A stretch of 64,000 nt of DNA from Sipunculus nudus (lineage: Eukaryota > Annelida > Sipuncula > Golfingiida > Sipunculidae): contig CM049308.1 of the NCBI GenBank assembly GCA_026874595.1, forward strand, positions 78,724,124-78,788,123, in the 5' to 3' direction. The translations under genes and the position numbers were made by a program. Below, piece by piece: positions 13,024 to 35,207 of this stretch; the stretch's first letter is position 1; each line of letters opens with the position of its first letter. Below the pieces are notes generated by a model, which made no database searches, was not told the origin of the DNA, and worked only from the letters and a program-made list of their open reading frames with translations.

Positions 13024-14708
13024 TTAATCATTTATTTCCCGAAAAATGAGGGAGACACAAATACTTTGTCCCCTACTGCTAAAAAGGCGAGGGAGACATA
13101 TCCCAATATCCCCCTTGAAGCAAGACGCATTGAATATAGGTACTGTCAAATCTGTCATATTCAAAACTGTTTCTTTATGAATTCAGTCAGAGTGTGCATG
13201 GGACAGTTGTGAAAGGTAAAAGATGTACGTACAAAAACAATTTGAACTAAAAAGAATAAAAACGGCATTTGGTTACTTGCAGACATCCCTGGTCTCCTTT
13301 TGTTGTTAACCGCTGCTTTTTAAGGCAAGGTTCTCTGGGAATGACCACAAGGGTGGGCACAGAGCAAAGAATTGTAATCAGACTAATGAGAGCGTGGTAT
13401 CACACTGTGCATCTGCTCAAATTCTAAACATACGTCACTGATCTGATACTGATCTGATTTCACCGGTTCTGGCATAAGGCCAAGAATCGGACCAATGAGA
13501 GGGTCGACTGCAGTGTATTCGGAGGGACGACTGCGGTGTATTCGGAGGGACGACTGCGGTGTATAACCGCTGCCTCAGGAGCGTACTTTGGATACACTTA
13601 TGTCCACATCGTATACAGGGGAATCCTACAATTACGACCGCTTTGGGTACTAACCATGATCGTAATTAGGGGGTGGACTTATTTATGAGGTTGTTGCAAG
13701 GCGGGGTTCCACTGTACTTGAGACATTTCATTCCTTAGTAAGCAGCCTGACCCATGCTCGAGTCGATTCTTCTACTTTGAGGGTCAACTTCTATGCTACT
13801 CCTCCAACAGGGCCACATTAAACAGTCATAATGACGGTCTTGAAACAGCAATTCTATTAACATATACAAGTATTTACCATATTTGAAAAGGTGATGTATG
13901 TCAAAATTTGTAAAGTCAGATTTGAATCCAAGCCAGTGACCACACATAACAGCTATAGAGAGCTAATCAGTAATCAGCAAATCAATCTTTCATAACCATC
14001 AGACCACAAGACTAGTTTTCTGTGCAAGCTTTGTTGAATTACATGAGATATCACAGATAAGAAAGGGGCATTATCAATAGAGTTATTGAACTTGTCAATG
14101 TGTATGCGTGGTTGAGACAAATGACTTCGATGTGTATCTACTGTGTATAAACACTGATCCTGCCCGGGATATATATCACATTTCTGAGGTCTGGTCAAGC
14201 TTAACAGTGCATGGAAACCTACAGATATCTCAAATATTGAGAAATACATGCTTTTATCCACTAAAAGTAAGGGTAAAACAGTTAATGTTTCTTCCAGGAA
14301 AGGTGGGTCACGTTTTCACCAGTGATTTTTCTCTGTGATTTATCACCTCATCACGTACATTGAGGTTCATCTAACCATTACAACATCATGGTCCATCTGT
14401 GGTTTAAAACACGTTTCACTAATTAAGAGTTTAACTGGTGCTGGCGTAGTTCACGTGTTTTATTAAATGCAAAACAAAGAAAGAAATGGGACTGTGAAAA
14501 GTGGTCGTTATTTTGAGGAAGGCGATAACCTTACGTGGTTGTTTAGCGAGGTTTTACTGTAAAATGTGGTCACTGGACTGATGCTGGCATAGTTCATGTG
14601 TTTTAAACGGTTGCCTCAGTGCAGTTTTACAAATGGAAAAATGCTTCTTCTCATTGCAAAGTAATAACGGGGGAAAGTTATCCTCAATATTTTGATATTT
14701 ATTTACAG
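13024..14708. other. Intergenic with a short tandem triplication
   Basis: A 23-bp phrase (GGAGGGACGACTGCGGTGTAT plus two bases) is present about three times at 13505-13565. A similar phrase (CTGGTGCTGGCGTAGTTCA) occurs at 14434 and again in diverged form near 14577. No coding region is supported. Confidence 0.4.
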
Positions 14709-24528
<9,820 letters not shown>

Positions 24529-24558
24529 GAGACACTATTCGTGGATGTGTCCATCCCT

Positions 24559-24652
24559 GAGGCACAGCTGGTCACCGATGTAATTAAGACTGATACCACG
24601 AATTACCCATCTGCTGCGACCAGTTGGTAAGCAACCGGTGAAGCTGTGCCTC
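24559..24652. other. Long hairpin after the third candidate exon
   Basis: GAGGCACAGCT...CACCG at 24559-24577 pairs with CGGTG...AGCTGTGCCTC at 24636-24652, with a 2-nt bulge. The arms enclose about 58 nt. The hairpin falls about 30 nt past the proposed stop codon, so it would lie in the 3' UTR if the gene model is right. It could equally be a fragment of a foldback element. Confidence 0.5.
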
Positions 24653-25403
24653 TGCAGCCATCAATTGTTTTTATTATTATTATCATTACACAAAAATAAA
24701 AGTAAAAGTGAATTTATGCAACTCCGGGACTAAAACGATAAAAATATAACTTAATTGTGATAAAAAAATACCAGTAAATAAAGTTAAGAAACCAGATTAT
24801 GTGTTATAGACGTCATTTGGATCTTTATCCACTGGTTATGTTTAAAATTTACGGATCATAAGCATCTTTAAAAAGGCATGTCTTCAGTCCAAATTTAAAC
24901 TGTTCAAGTATAGCGTCAATCATCTCGTAAATTGTTCCATATCACAGGTGCCACATTGGAGAATGATCTCCCTGCATAGGTCTTCAGATTATATGAAGGC
25001 TTTACTAGATGATTTCTACCCCAAGACCCGAGGGTCCTGGTAGGCTTGTATGGTGAGAAGAGTTCAGGCATGCTTTATATGTAAGAAGAGCAACTTGAAC
25101 TTTATTCAATGTGGTACGGGGAGCCAATGAAGCTCCTGGAGCGCAGTTGTAATGTGTACTAATCTTTTCGTACCCATCACAAGTCGAATTGCTGTGTGAC
25201 TGCACAGAAGACTGCTACAGTAGTCCAGGCGAGATTGAATAAATGCATGGACAAGGGACTTTGTCGCGTCCTCAGTGAGGTACTTTCTTATTCAGTTAAT
25301 GTTATGGCGCTGATGGTATGCGCCCTTGCAAACATTTCCAATACGAGTTCCTAATCTCATTGTGGAGTCAAAGGTGATCCCAGGTCACGTACCTGCTATC
25401 TAG

Positions 25404-26542
25404 CAGGGGCGTAGCCAGAGGGGGGCCGCAGGGGGCCATGCCCCCCCCCCCCCCCCGGTCGCCTCCGGCGCGCGTCCCCCGCTGAGCTGCAATATCTCTC
25501 CTTTTATCTAATTTATAAAAAATTAATCGTGATAAATTTTTGTTTTTCATATTTCTTTTTAATAATTAGCAATAAGATTTTTTATCTGCAGTTTAATACT
25601 TTCAAATTCATTAGTTGAGGATGAGGATATTTATGAACAGCTGCAGAACAACTGCAGAGCACCAGACCCAGGTTTGGGTCGACCGTGAACAATCTCACGG
25701 CTCCTCTGGTGATCTCGCGATCTATGCTCTTAGGAGTCTTGTGTGCTCTCGAGGCCACGGACCCCGGTAAAATGCAAAGTTTAAGGCAAAAAAAAAATAA
25801 TAATAAATAAAAAATTAAAGGTATGGTTCTTAAGCACCGCCCGCTTCAATTTTTACCCCCCCCCCCCCGGCACCATTTTTTTATTTTGATTTCATCTTTC
25901 AAGAAGATAAAATAATACAACTTTTGATAAGATTTCCTTTGTTATGTAGTGCTTTTACCTGTTTAGCAAATAATTCTGTTATTTTCACGCTTTTCCCTGG
26001 TCATATGGCATTTGAACCAAAACATATAAAAAAAAGTAAAAATAAAATATTGCCCGGACGCACTGATTTCTGATAAAGTGCTTGAGAACCAAACCTTATT
26101 TTTTTTGGCCTAAAATAAAATTTCAACAAATCAGTTATTTCACTCCGAGCATTACATCCAAAAAAATATTATTTTGCAAGATATAAACGTAAATGCGTCT
26201 TTGCGCCATTGACTTTAACATGTTGAACACGATTGAAATTTTATATTTTTATTTTGAGAAATATAAATAGTTAATATTGAACCTCTCTACACTTTGACAT
26301 CATAATGCAAAGACCTAAGGGAACAGTTTTTATTTTCAGGAACAGAAAATCCTCATTTTTTGGTGAAAATTGCCTCTTTTGTGAAAATTGCCTCTTTTGT
26401 GAAAAACGTCCTCTTTACATTGCATATTAAAAAAAATTACCATACATGTATATTAGCCCCCCCCCCCCCCCCCGTTTTCGAATATCTGAATTCGCCACTG
26501 ATCATGGCCCCCTCCCATCCATCAATCCTGGTTACGCCCCTG
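25404..26542. mobile_element. Non-autonomous DNA transposon A inside the LINE
   Basis: Inverted ends CAGGGGCGTAGCCAG (left) and CTGGTTACGCCCCTG (right) bound 1139 bp. They are flanked by ATCTAG at 25398-25403 and 26543-26548, a 6-bp target duplication. It contains no transposase, two long poly-C runs (25441-25457 and 26458-26473) and an inserted MITE (25795-26110). The superfamily is unsettled. The CAGGGG ends resemble hAT, but a 6-bp duplication does not match the usual 8 bp. Confidence 0.82.
25795..26110. mobile_element. MITE family H, copy 2
   Basis: A 316-bp element with AAAGGTATGGTTCT near the left end and AGAACCAAACCTTATT near the right, flanked by TAA at 25792-25794 and 26111-26113. 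It lies inside transposon A, so it is the younger insertion. Confidence 0.88.
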
Positions 26543-27001
26543 ATCTAGGTCGGATGGAAGACTCCCCTGGTTGCAGAGTGAAGGGATAAAGATGTTTTGA
26601 CAGGGCTGCAGATGTTATAACCAGTGCCCCTGTCTTGTCGTCATTTAGTTTAAGAAAATGTGATAACATCCAGATCTTTACTCTACAGAAGCACTCCTGA
26701 ATAGTAGTTACATCTAGCTCTGTAGAATTTAGGATGCGTGTTTGGAATGCTAGATACAACTGTGTATCATCGGCATAGACGTAAAAGTGTATTTCATGCA
26801 GGACATGGTCTAGTGGCGGAGTATATGTGGTAAGAGTACGTAGCCACCCTTACACGGATTCCTGGGGAACCCCACAACTAAGCACTCTGTCATCTGTAAA
26901 CCCTGCAACGTCAACTCTTTTCTTTCGATCGGATAGGTATGATTTGAACCATTGTATTTCGGTGCCTGTAACTCCCATCTGTTCCCAAAGTTTTTCAGTA
27001 A

Positions 27002-27340
27002 GGCCAAAAAAAAATTAAAGGTATGGTTCTCAGGCACCGTCCGCATCAATTTTAAACCCCCGCATCAAAAATTTTTATTTTATTTTCAATAAAAACTTTC
27101 CAATTTTGAGCTGCTGCCTCTCCGACATTTCTTTGAAGAAGATAAATCATACAATTTCCTTTGTTTTTGTAGTGCTTTTACTTTTTTTAGCAAATTAAAA
27201 CTGTTATTTTCATGCTTTTCCCTTATCATTTGACATTTTTATCGAAACATACCAAAAAATTTAAAATAAAAAAAGCGCCCGCCCGCATTGATTTCTGAAA
27301 AAAAGTGCCTGAGAACCATACTTTTTTTTTTATTTTGGTC
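27002..27340. mobile_element. MITE family H, copy 3
   Basis: The inverted ends are about 36 bp (left GGCC, A-run, AAAGGTATGGTTCTCAGGCAC; right its complement ending TTTTGGTC), with TAA at 26999-27001 and 27341-27343. It splits the LINE reading frame between HELL and TEKLW. A 3-bp TAA duplication and MITE size fit PIF/Harbinger. Confidence 0.92.
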
Positions 27341-27480
27341 TAACAGTTCATGGTTGATGGTGTCAAACGCAGTCGAAAGGTCAAGGCGAACCAAAATGGT
27401 TCCCCCTTATACCGGTCAACAGCCAGGAGGATGTCGCTTTGTTCCAGGGCCAAAGCTGTTAAGGTAGAATGATGGTGTTT

Positions 27481-28690
27481 TTAGGCTGACTAAAACTTGC
27501 TGATCATATTGATGACCTAAAAGTGTAATGTGAACTAGTGTAAAACCTCTCTCTCTATCGGTTTTGAGGGGATTAGTAGATTAGAGATTGGGCGATAGAT
27601 CTAATGGCAAATCCAAACACCAGTTTGCATATAACTGGTGGGCCAAAGTGACAAAATGATTAATCTCTGCCGTGTGGTAATCTATCTGTAGAGCACAATA
27701 ATCTAATATTAGCAGCAAAAATCCACATTTTCTCTTATGGTGTATCTCATAACATTTCATTACACACTTGTTTTAAAAGGACTGCATGTTTGATACCTGG
27801 TCAGCTTCATGTTGAGTCATTATATGTTTAAATGATAACCTGCAAGGGTGTGTGAGATGTCAGTGATAAGTTAAGACTTGACAGTAGTATGGAGTGTACT
27901 CACAGGGAGGCTTTTATAAAGTTTAGTTTATAGACTTTAGGCAGGAAATAGTTTAAAGCCAAATATAAAGAAAAGTGTGTAGGTAATTTTCAATTTTTTT
28001 CCATTCCAAAGTGCCATTAACAGTTCCAGTGTTTTATTAATTTTTTTTTTAAATTTATATGAAATTATTGGGTAAAATTATTCAAGTCTTCCACCGAAGA
28101 GGTGCCAGATCATATGATATTACAGCTGTTCATACCATATTTGATGACTATCTTAATGAATATTATTTTTTTTCATGCATGTTTTGAAAGTAATATATTA
28201 TAGACATATCATACATACGAATATTATTTATGTTATAAATAATTCAGAAATACACTTTTTGTAACTTTTCAGCTAAAGTGATTAAAAAAGTGGAAATAAT
28301 TTAATTTTGTTTTCCTTTAAAAAAAATTGCTCACTAACCAGATTGTAATTTAAAGAATTTTGATTAAAATAAAAAAAAAAGATAATGGTTCCATACTCAG
28401 TGCCTCTGTGTGTTGTACCATTAAACATGGTCAATGGAGAATTTGAAATTTATAATAACCAGTCTGAATCTGCAACGGCAAACGCCAAGTAATATTTTAA
28501 AATATTCAAATGGAAGGTAAAGGTAAAGAAAGTCTGTTGACAATAGCCCTGTCATAATACACATTTGTAATCCCCTTTATATGGGTTTGGTTTGTTAACC
28601 GTCCAACCCCCCCCCCCCCCGGTTTTTGTTACACGCGGTCGTGTTCCCCTGATGCCTGAGAAAAGATATTAAAATCCATAAATTCCTTAT
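27481..28690. other. Intergenic, no feature seen
   Basis: AT-rich with poly-T and poly-C tracts (28608-28621). No coding exon or element ends could be defined. Confidence 0.4.
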
Positions 28691-28696
28691 AAACTT

Positions 28697-29511
28697 TGTA
28701 AAGGAACCTAATATAAACAGATCACGAATGCGTGATGAACACAAATTTTGTAATAGAGATAAAAAAAAATCAGATTCTATAACACTAGGCAGCGTGAAAT
28801 GTCTAGGGGAATGAATGAAGAAGCCAGTGGTTTTTTTGTTAACAAATAACCATTATATATTCTTAAAACAACCCTAACATTACAATACACTAAATCAATA
28901 CAATTATACAGTAAAACAGCGGTATAACAACAAATCAATACAATCACACGGTAAAATAAACAAAGTGCACAGTACCTGGATACCACCACCGTCACAACGA
29001 TATGTTCTTTAAATGTATACCCTCGGAGAATGATAGTCCATTGTAAAGCTCTTGTAACAATCCAGAAAGTAAACTGAAGTCCAAATGCATAATATCCAGG
29101 AGAAAGGCTGAAGAAAATCTATAATTGCCGCACTCGTCGGATAAGGTCCCAGAAACTGACACACGCTTCTGCGTCCGCTAGAAATCTTCTCTGCTGCTCC
29201 CCCGGCTCCAAAACACAGCCCCTTTATATACTCTTCACCCCAAGCCGAGAATTTTCCACTTCTCGAACAGTCTAAAAGATCTTTCACAACACAGTAAACA
29301 CGCGTTACAGGAATCATCTAGAAGAACATCGCTGCGTGCCTCCACATACCAGGGTCCACATGTGACCTACGGCCAGGCGAGAAAGCCCAAGGCTAACATG
29401 ACAACGAGAGTTCAACCAGTACGGATTAAACTGCGAATGTAACAGACGGCCCGGCGAGGGTGTCACAACACGAGTTACGCCCGTGTCACACAAAAAAGAG
29501 CACCTGAAACA
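28697..29511 (-). mobile_element. Solo LTR, gypsy-2 family
   Basis: It matches the LTRs at 56179-56862 and 58393-58805 along most of its length, in the same orientation. On the minus strand it begins TGTTTCAGGTGCTC, has a TATATAAAGGGGCTG promoter (plus-strand 29217-29232) and ends TTAGGTTCC...ACA. No gag or pol is adjacent. The copy is long (815 bp) because of small insertions near 29440. No clean target duplication was found. Confidence 0.85.
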
Positions 29512-30258
29512 ACCTGAGTAAACGATTTATGATATATTGATATTGGATATCCACAGTATGTATTGTATTAATATTATCTTCGTTCATGTCTGCTATCATA
29601 TGGTATTGTTATAACATAAAATAAAAGCACTACAGGTCGAAATCATGCCATCATATGTTATATGTGTTTCCACTGATAACCTTGGATGTGTCCTTGTGTG
29701 TATACATTTATGACCTTTGTGTATATATGCAGGTGAATACCATCAAGCATTGCATCAAGAGACCATCTGTACTGGTCTTAAAACTACTGTATAGATAGCA
29801 CGACATGATCTGGCTTTTGTTTCATTAATGAATATTTTACATCCACAGACAGGGAACCCGCACTAATACCAGGTTAGTGGCCAAAACTCAAATTGCATAT
29901 TGTAAGACGCAAAAGGCAGAGTATATTAAAAGTAGTATCCGCAACTTAAGTGGCAGAAAAAAGGGCTGGATAATCAGTCTCTGTATCGTACAAAACCACG
30001 AATTGTAAACGTGAAATATTATATGTATAGCATAATTTCATGATGTATTTGTATGATTCATGTAAAATGCCATTCATTGAGCTCTACTTCAGCGTCGCCA
30101 GGCTAGAGAGCCTCACTCATTGTTTACAGGAGCAAAAAAATAAACCTTTGCCGCTCATCCACCGTCTTTGTTGTTTGTGGGATTGGTCCATAGTCCGTCA
30201 GACCGTAACCACACGGGTCACATATTGAAAAGGAGGACTTGGACTTATCTCTCTACTA
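29512..30258. other. Intergenic, no feature seen
   Basis: No exon, RNA gene or repeat edges recognised between the solo LTR and the TA-flanked MITE. Confidence 0.4.
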
Positions 30259-30798
30259 TAGTCCGTTACACCACCTGCTGTCCACCTGTTTTTTTGTGGA
30301 TGGTTTTCATAAAAGTTTATATTTTTTAATGATTTCCAAGAAAACAACACGTGGAAGTGACAACCTAATATGGCAATTAAGAATTTTACAATAAATCCCC
30401 CGTTTATGTGTCACAACATATTAGTCCCTTCACCATTATCTGGCAGATATGATGTGTCCCTCCATAAGTAGCCATCTTTGTTTAAACTGGTTATATTTTT
30501 TAGAGTGTTTACATGAGATCATCCAATCAGAAGTTGTCAGCTGAGGCTGTTTTTGCATGTGACCAATGACCTTGACTGCCATAAGTGGGTCTGATATGTT
30601 GTAAAATGTAGACTGATTTCTCATATTTTCAAATAATTCTGTTTCTTAAATAAAATGTCAGGTAGGTATTTATTTACCTTGCTGAAAATTAGGTTCTTTT
30701 ATCCCCTACTCTTCACTACAAATGTTTTCCTTGAAATGTAACTAATAATTTTTTTTATAGCAAAAAAACAGGTGGACATGAGGGGATGAAACGGACTA
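30259..30798. mobile_element. TA-flanked MITE (Tc1/mariner-like)
   Basis: The inverted ends are about 40 bp: left TAGTCCGTTACACC then CTGTCCACCTGTTTTTTTG; right the complement, with CAAAAAAACAGGTGGACATG and ending CGGACTA. TA dinucleotides flank both sides (30257-30258 and 30799-30800). It is 540 bp with no transposase. TA duplication is the Tc1/mariner hallmark; the assignment is inference. Confidence 0.78.
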
Positions 30799-30800
30799 TA

Positions 30801-32409
30801 ACATGTGTTGATGACATTTGTTTTGAATCGCAAACATTGTACATATTCCATAACCGACGAATAGGGATATATTAATGTCCAAAATTAGGGATTATCATAA
30901 GAGTTTTGACATCATAATTGTTGCTATTGTTTGTATAGCCCAACTCAGTACTTAGACAGTACATGCATGATGAATGCTATATACGGAGTATATTAGTTTT
31001 ATAGTAATTCATTTCATGAAATAAATAGAAGTGTTTTGTTGATTCAAATAAATTTATTCCAGTCACCAACCAGTTATAAAAATAGGGCTTCGATCACAGC
31101 GCTGTAAATATTATAGTGGTAGGAACTGTTTGTAAAATCATATTTGATGCTTCAAAGATGAAAAGACGACAGATGATCGGTTATAAATCAGTTATTTTGT
31201 TTTCCTTGTATATTACCATTTAATCTGCTGTAAAGAATTATACCTAAAATTTTGAAAAGTCTTGACACTAACATCACACTGGAAGGCCTGCTTGTTGACA
31301 CTTGTTCACTGGTAAAGGTAAACTTTTAATGCCACTTTTATGTCCCGTCTTTCTTAAATTATCTCTAACAAGGCAAGGGTTTTCCTGGATATGGAAATTA
31401 TGTGATCATGACCTCTTTCCATGTCCACACATAATCGTTTGTGATCGATTATTCAAAATGCAACAGGTTAAATTGTATCAGTTTAATTATAAAATGTCGA
31501 CTGTAAATGTGGGGTTATATAAAGGGAAGAAGGATTTTAAATAATACATATAACAAACCCTCTCCCCATCTAAGTTATCCCGCCCACTTTTTCGTACCAA
31601 TTGTTAGATAAAAATAAAAACGTTTGTTGAACAATGAAGACATCTTGTTCTGAAATCATTAAATGTTTATTCATAAAAGAAGACAAGGTTATGCTACATT
31701 AAATATAAAGATATGTAGACAATGTTTTAGTATAAAATATCAGGGCTCCCAACGAGTATCCGCTCTGGTACTTTAAGACCAAGGTTTTAAAAAACACACT
31801 TCGACACTCGAACTTGTCTGTCCCATTTGATGTTGTTGTCTCTGTTATAATTTATGGTTAGCTTAACTCCAAAAATCATCTCAACTGTCGAATCATTATT
31901 TTATCTATAGCGTTACTATCCTCATTCACACTGCAAATCTGACTTGACGGACAGCAAAATAAAATTTCAGACACGTATCCTCACAGAAACTAAAAACGTT
32001 TTAGGTGCTGTAAAGGTGCTCTATTACTCTTACTCTGGTTTGATGTACAATATGTATAATAACAAACAAAATTATAGGAATAACGCATAATGAAAGCTAA
32101 ACAAAGTTTATGGTATACGCTGTAACATAAAGAAATACTTAACTGAAGTCCAGTACAATTTGACGATAAAAAACGTTCATGGTTAATCATAGTTCAACAA
32201 AAGTCCGAAAGAAAAACAGCCAGTGAGGATCCTTGGTCGAAAATAAATCAGTGCTCGGCGAGTTTCGCGTGTAAGCCCTTTTTATAGGCGGTAAAAGTCC
32301 CTGAGTCAGTTCTTTGATGTTGTGCGCGTTTTGTGTTTTCGTGTGGTGTCCTATGTCCAGAACAAAGAGTTTGGTATTGCTTGGCTGCTTGGTTGCTTGC
32401 TACTACATA
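30801..32409. other. Intergenic, no feature seen
   Basis: Unique-looking AT-rich sequence. No credible exon or repeat unit recognised. Confidence 0.4.
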
Positions 32410-33238
32410 TTTTTACAGGTGTCTCTTTTATTGTGTGCAGCAGTCTTGCATGTGTCTGTCAAGCGCTAGCATTGTCCGTTGCAATAGGAGACGCGCGAGG
32501 CGGGGCGGCCGACGTGTGAACCCTGGCGCCTAGAGACACAGCGTTCTTTGTTCTAGATGTTTCCTGTAACGTGTGTATTGTTCTATGGAATTTACCATTT
32601 CTAGAATTTTCGGATGAAAAGGTTATAAATAGGGGCTGTGTTTAGAGCCGGGGAGAGAGAAAAAATATTCCAGCGGAGCCAGAGGAGTGTGAGTCAGTTT
32701 GTCGACCTTTCCGATAATTGCAGCAGTTATAGATCTTCTTCGAAATTTGTAACGGATTTTATTCAGTCTTCAGTTAGCCTTCGGGACTATTACCAGATCT
32801 TCACTTTTGGATTACAACAGATTGTTTTCGGGATTACACTGGACTATTATTTTCTGGGAAGGTTTACGGGAACCGTTCATCTGGATCATATATTTTAAAG
32901 GACTTGTTAAGCTGTGACAGTGGTGGTATCCAGAAAAGCCTAGGAACCGGACAATCGATCTGGTACTGTACACTTTATTTTTTTATACTGTGTTATTGTA
33001 TTGATTTGCTGTTGTACTGTTGTTATACTGTGTAATTGTATTGATTTAGTGAATTGTAATGTTAGGGTTATTTTAAGAATAAATTATAATTATTTGTTAA
33101 CAAAAAACACTGACTTCTTTATTCATTCCCAAGACATTTCACGCTGCCTAGTGTTACAGAATCTGATATTTATTTATCTCCGTAAAACAAAATTTATGCT
33201 CGTCACGACTACGTGACTTGTTATTAGGTTCCGTGACA
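32410..33238 (+). mobile_element. LTR, gypsy-2 family, plus orientation
   Basis: A diverged relative of the LTR at 28697-29511 in the opposite orientation. It begins near TTTACAGGTGTCTC, has a GGTTATAAATAGGGGCTGTG promoter (32620-32639), an AATAAA signal near 33080 and ends TTAGGTTCCGTGACA at 33238. About 120 bp of unassigned sequence rich in CGAGG and CCAGG follows and could be a remnant leader. No gag or pol follows. Confidence 0.8.
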
Positions 33239-33508
33239 AAATGAAGACCGGGATCGCGAGGGCGTCCAAACCACAGAGGGAGATCCATGCGGGGGACATC
33301 AATCCAGGTCGAGAGACAGCCTCAGTCGCAACAATAGCAAGAGGGTAGGTGTCATGGATAGGTAGTTATTGTATATTTGCAGGCTTGGATATAACCAGCC
33401 TCTGTGATGCTTAAATGTTTTCCTCGTAGGTGACATCAAAACCAGCCTCCTCAAAATCCGATTTCATCCTTTCCTGTCCCTACATCGCCCCGGGTCCGTC
33501 CCCGTTCT

Positions 33509-33545
33509 CAAGAGAGAGAGAGAGAGAGATAGAGAGAGAGAGAGT
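33509..33545. repeat. (GA)n microsatellite inside the pseudogene
   Basis: An AG-repeat tract with single interruptions. In the intact paralogue the corresponding site carries only a few pyrimidines, so the expansion is specific to the decayed copy. Confidence 0.9.
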
Positions 33546-35207
33546 GAGTTAGGCACACAGGACAGTAGACTGCCAGCCTGGCGAAACATTGCTGTAGGAT
33601 CATTTAGATTACCAGCGATATTAGAATGTCCTAAGGGTTCCAGCAAAAGGGAGCGACCGCATAGTGTCAGCACACGACGCACTTCCTTCAAACCTTTCAC
33701 GACATGCGGCAAGTCGTGAAACGCAGTCTTGGAGAACACAATGTCAAACCTTTCTGCCCAATTAGCGGGCATTCTGTAAAGGTCCATGGAAACGAAATCC
33801 ACGTTATCACCTTTTTCGGCTTCCGCGTCCTGTGCTGCTATTCGGAGGTTATTACCGTCCAGGTCTATTCCAACGAATTTACTTTTAGGATACCTCTTTG
33901 CTAGTACCATGAGTTTGACCTCGTGTACAACAAACGGCCAACATCCGTATTCCATCATCTGAGAAATGAAAATAAACGTGGGTTATGATACATATATTCA
34001 AATCATAATCATATCATATATAATCATATAATATATATATATTTATATATAACTATTTAATTAAATTTCATTTAGTTAATATTTTGGGAGATGACAGATT
34101 CTAAAAATTGTTCGGTCTGTTTTATTAAAACAATTGAATGAGATTATAAATGTCAATCTGCAGAATATCATTTTGATTTTCTGGTCCATTGCAAATTATA
34201 TGCAAATAGTGCTAATACTTGTTTTATTAGTAGAATTACTACTTAGCTTAATTGTACGTCTGAGAAATAGTTATTGCATGCCATTAATCGAATTCTTTAA
34301 GACTAAGAAATCTAAATGGACCACATCACAACCATAACTGTTGTGAATGAATATATCAGAGGATAATTCTCTGATTGAAATTCATATCATTTTCAATGCC
34401 ATTGACAAAGTTTTAACTACATGAATAATGTGAAAAGGCTATCACTTAAAAATGACCATGTATTAAACTTGCGTAAAAGTGTAGCCATTCGTTTCATACA
34501 TAGTTTTAAGCTGTTCGAGATGAACATGCATATGGAAATTGGTATACTTATTTAATTTCTGAACAAGGCCTGGTTGCCTTGATAGAATCCTGCTCTCCAT
34601 GAATTCTGAGGTTTCTTGAGGTTCTTCATGTATTCATAAATCACTGGATCGTCATTAACATAACCTCAAACAAATCAACAAAATGATAAGTCATATTCCG
34701 AAGAATAGACATAACAATCTGCTATATTTTAACGAGTTTGAAATCGATATATATTTGTCTGTAACATAGGAATAGGCATAGTATATTTCTAATAACTTGA
34801 AAGGTACATGAATCCTCAGATATAAGAACAGTTGTGTGGCGGCAGCATTAGTGTACTGAGGTGGTGGCTGTCCGACCTTGCATTGTGATAACGAAGTAAG
34901 TGGACAATAATTATTTAAATGTTATTTTGTGTATGTGGTTATTTGCAATTCAGAAGCCAGAGTATCAAAGCTAAACATACTTTCACGACTAAAATTTCTA
35001 AACAAAACATTGCTCAGATGTCACTCGGTTAAAAAAATCTCCCCCGAAACGGTAAGCGAAACTGCCGTGGACTTACGACCAGCGCTGATTGAGTCGATGT
35101 ACGGGCGACGAAGAATAAAGGGGTTATATTAATCAATATTGTTTTAACTACAATTCTATCCGTAATGGGCCTCTTTCTCTATATGAATATATAGAGAGAA
35201 ATCGACA

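Larger units (their letters stand above)
24890..27480 (-). mobile_element. CR1/L2-like LINE, RT region, interrupted and decayed
   Basis: Read on the minus strand, 27478-27345 encodes an RT segment with LVRLDLSTAFDTINHELL. The reading resumes at about 26998 with TEKLWEQMGVTG and continues through the catalytic YADDTQLY at 26754-26777. The piece at 25397-24990 encodes the downstream RT tail (KYLTEDATKSLVHAFIQSRL, then DYC and LHWLPVP). These phrases are typical of CR1/L2/Jockey-group elements. The breaks coincide with MITE copy 3 (27002-27340) and transposon A (25404-26542). The reading frame also has stops and shifts near 26860 and 25120. No endonuclease or ORF1 was seen. It is a dead 5'-truncated fragment. 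Confidence 0.88.
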
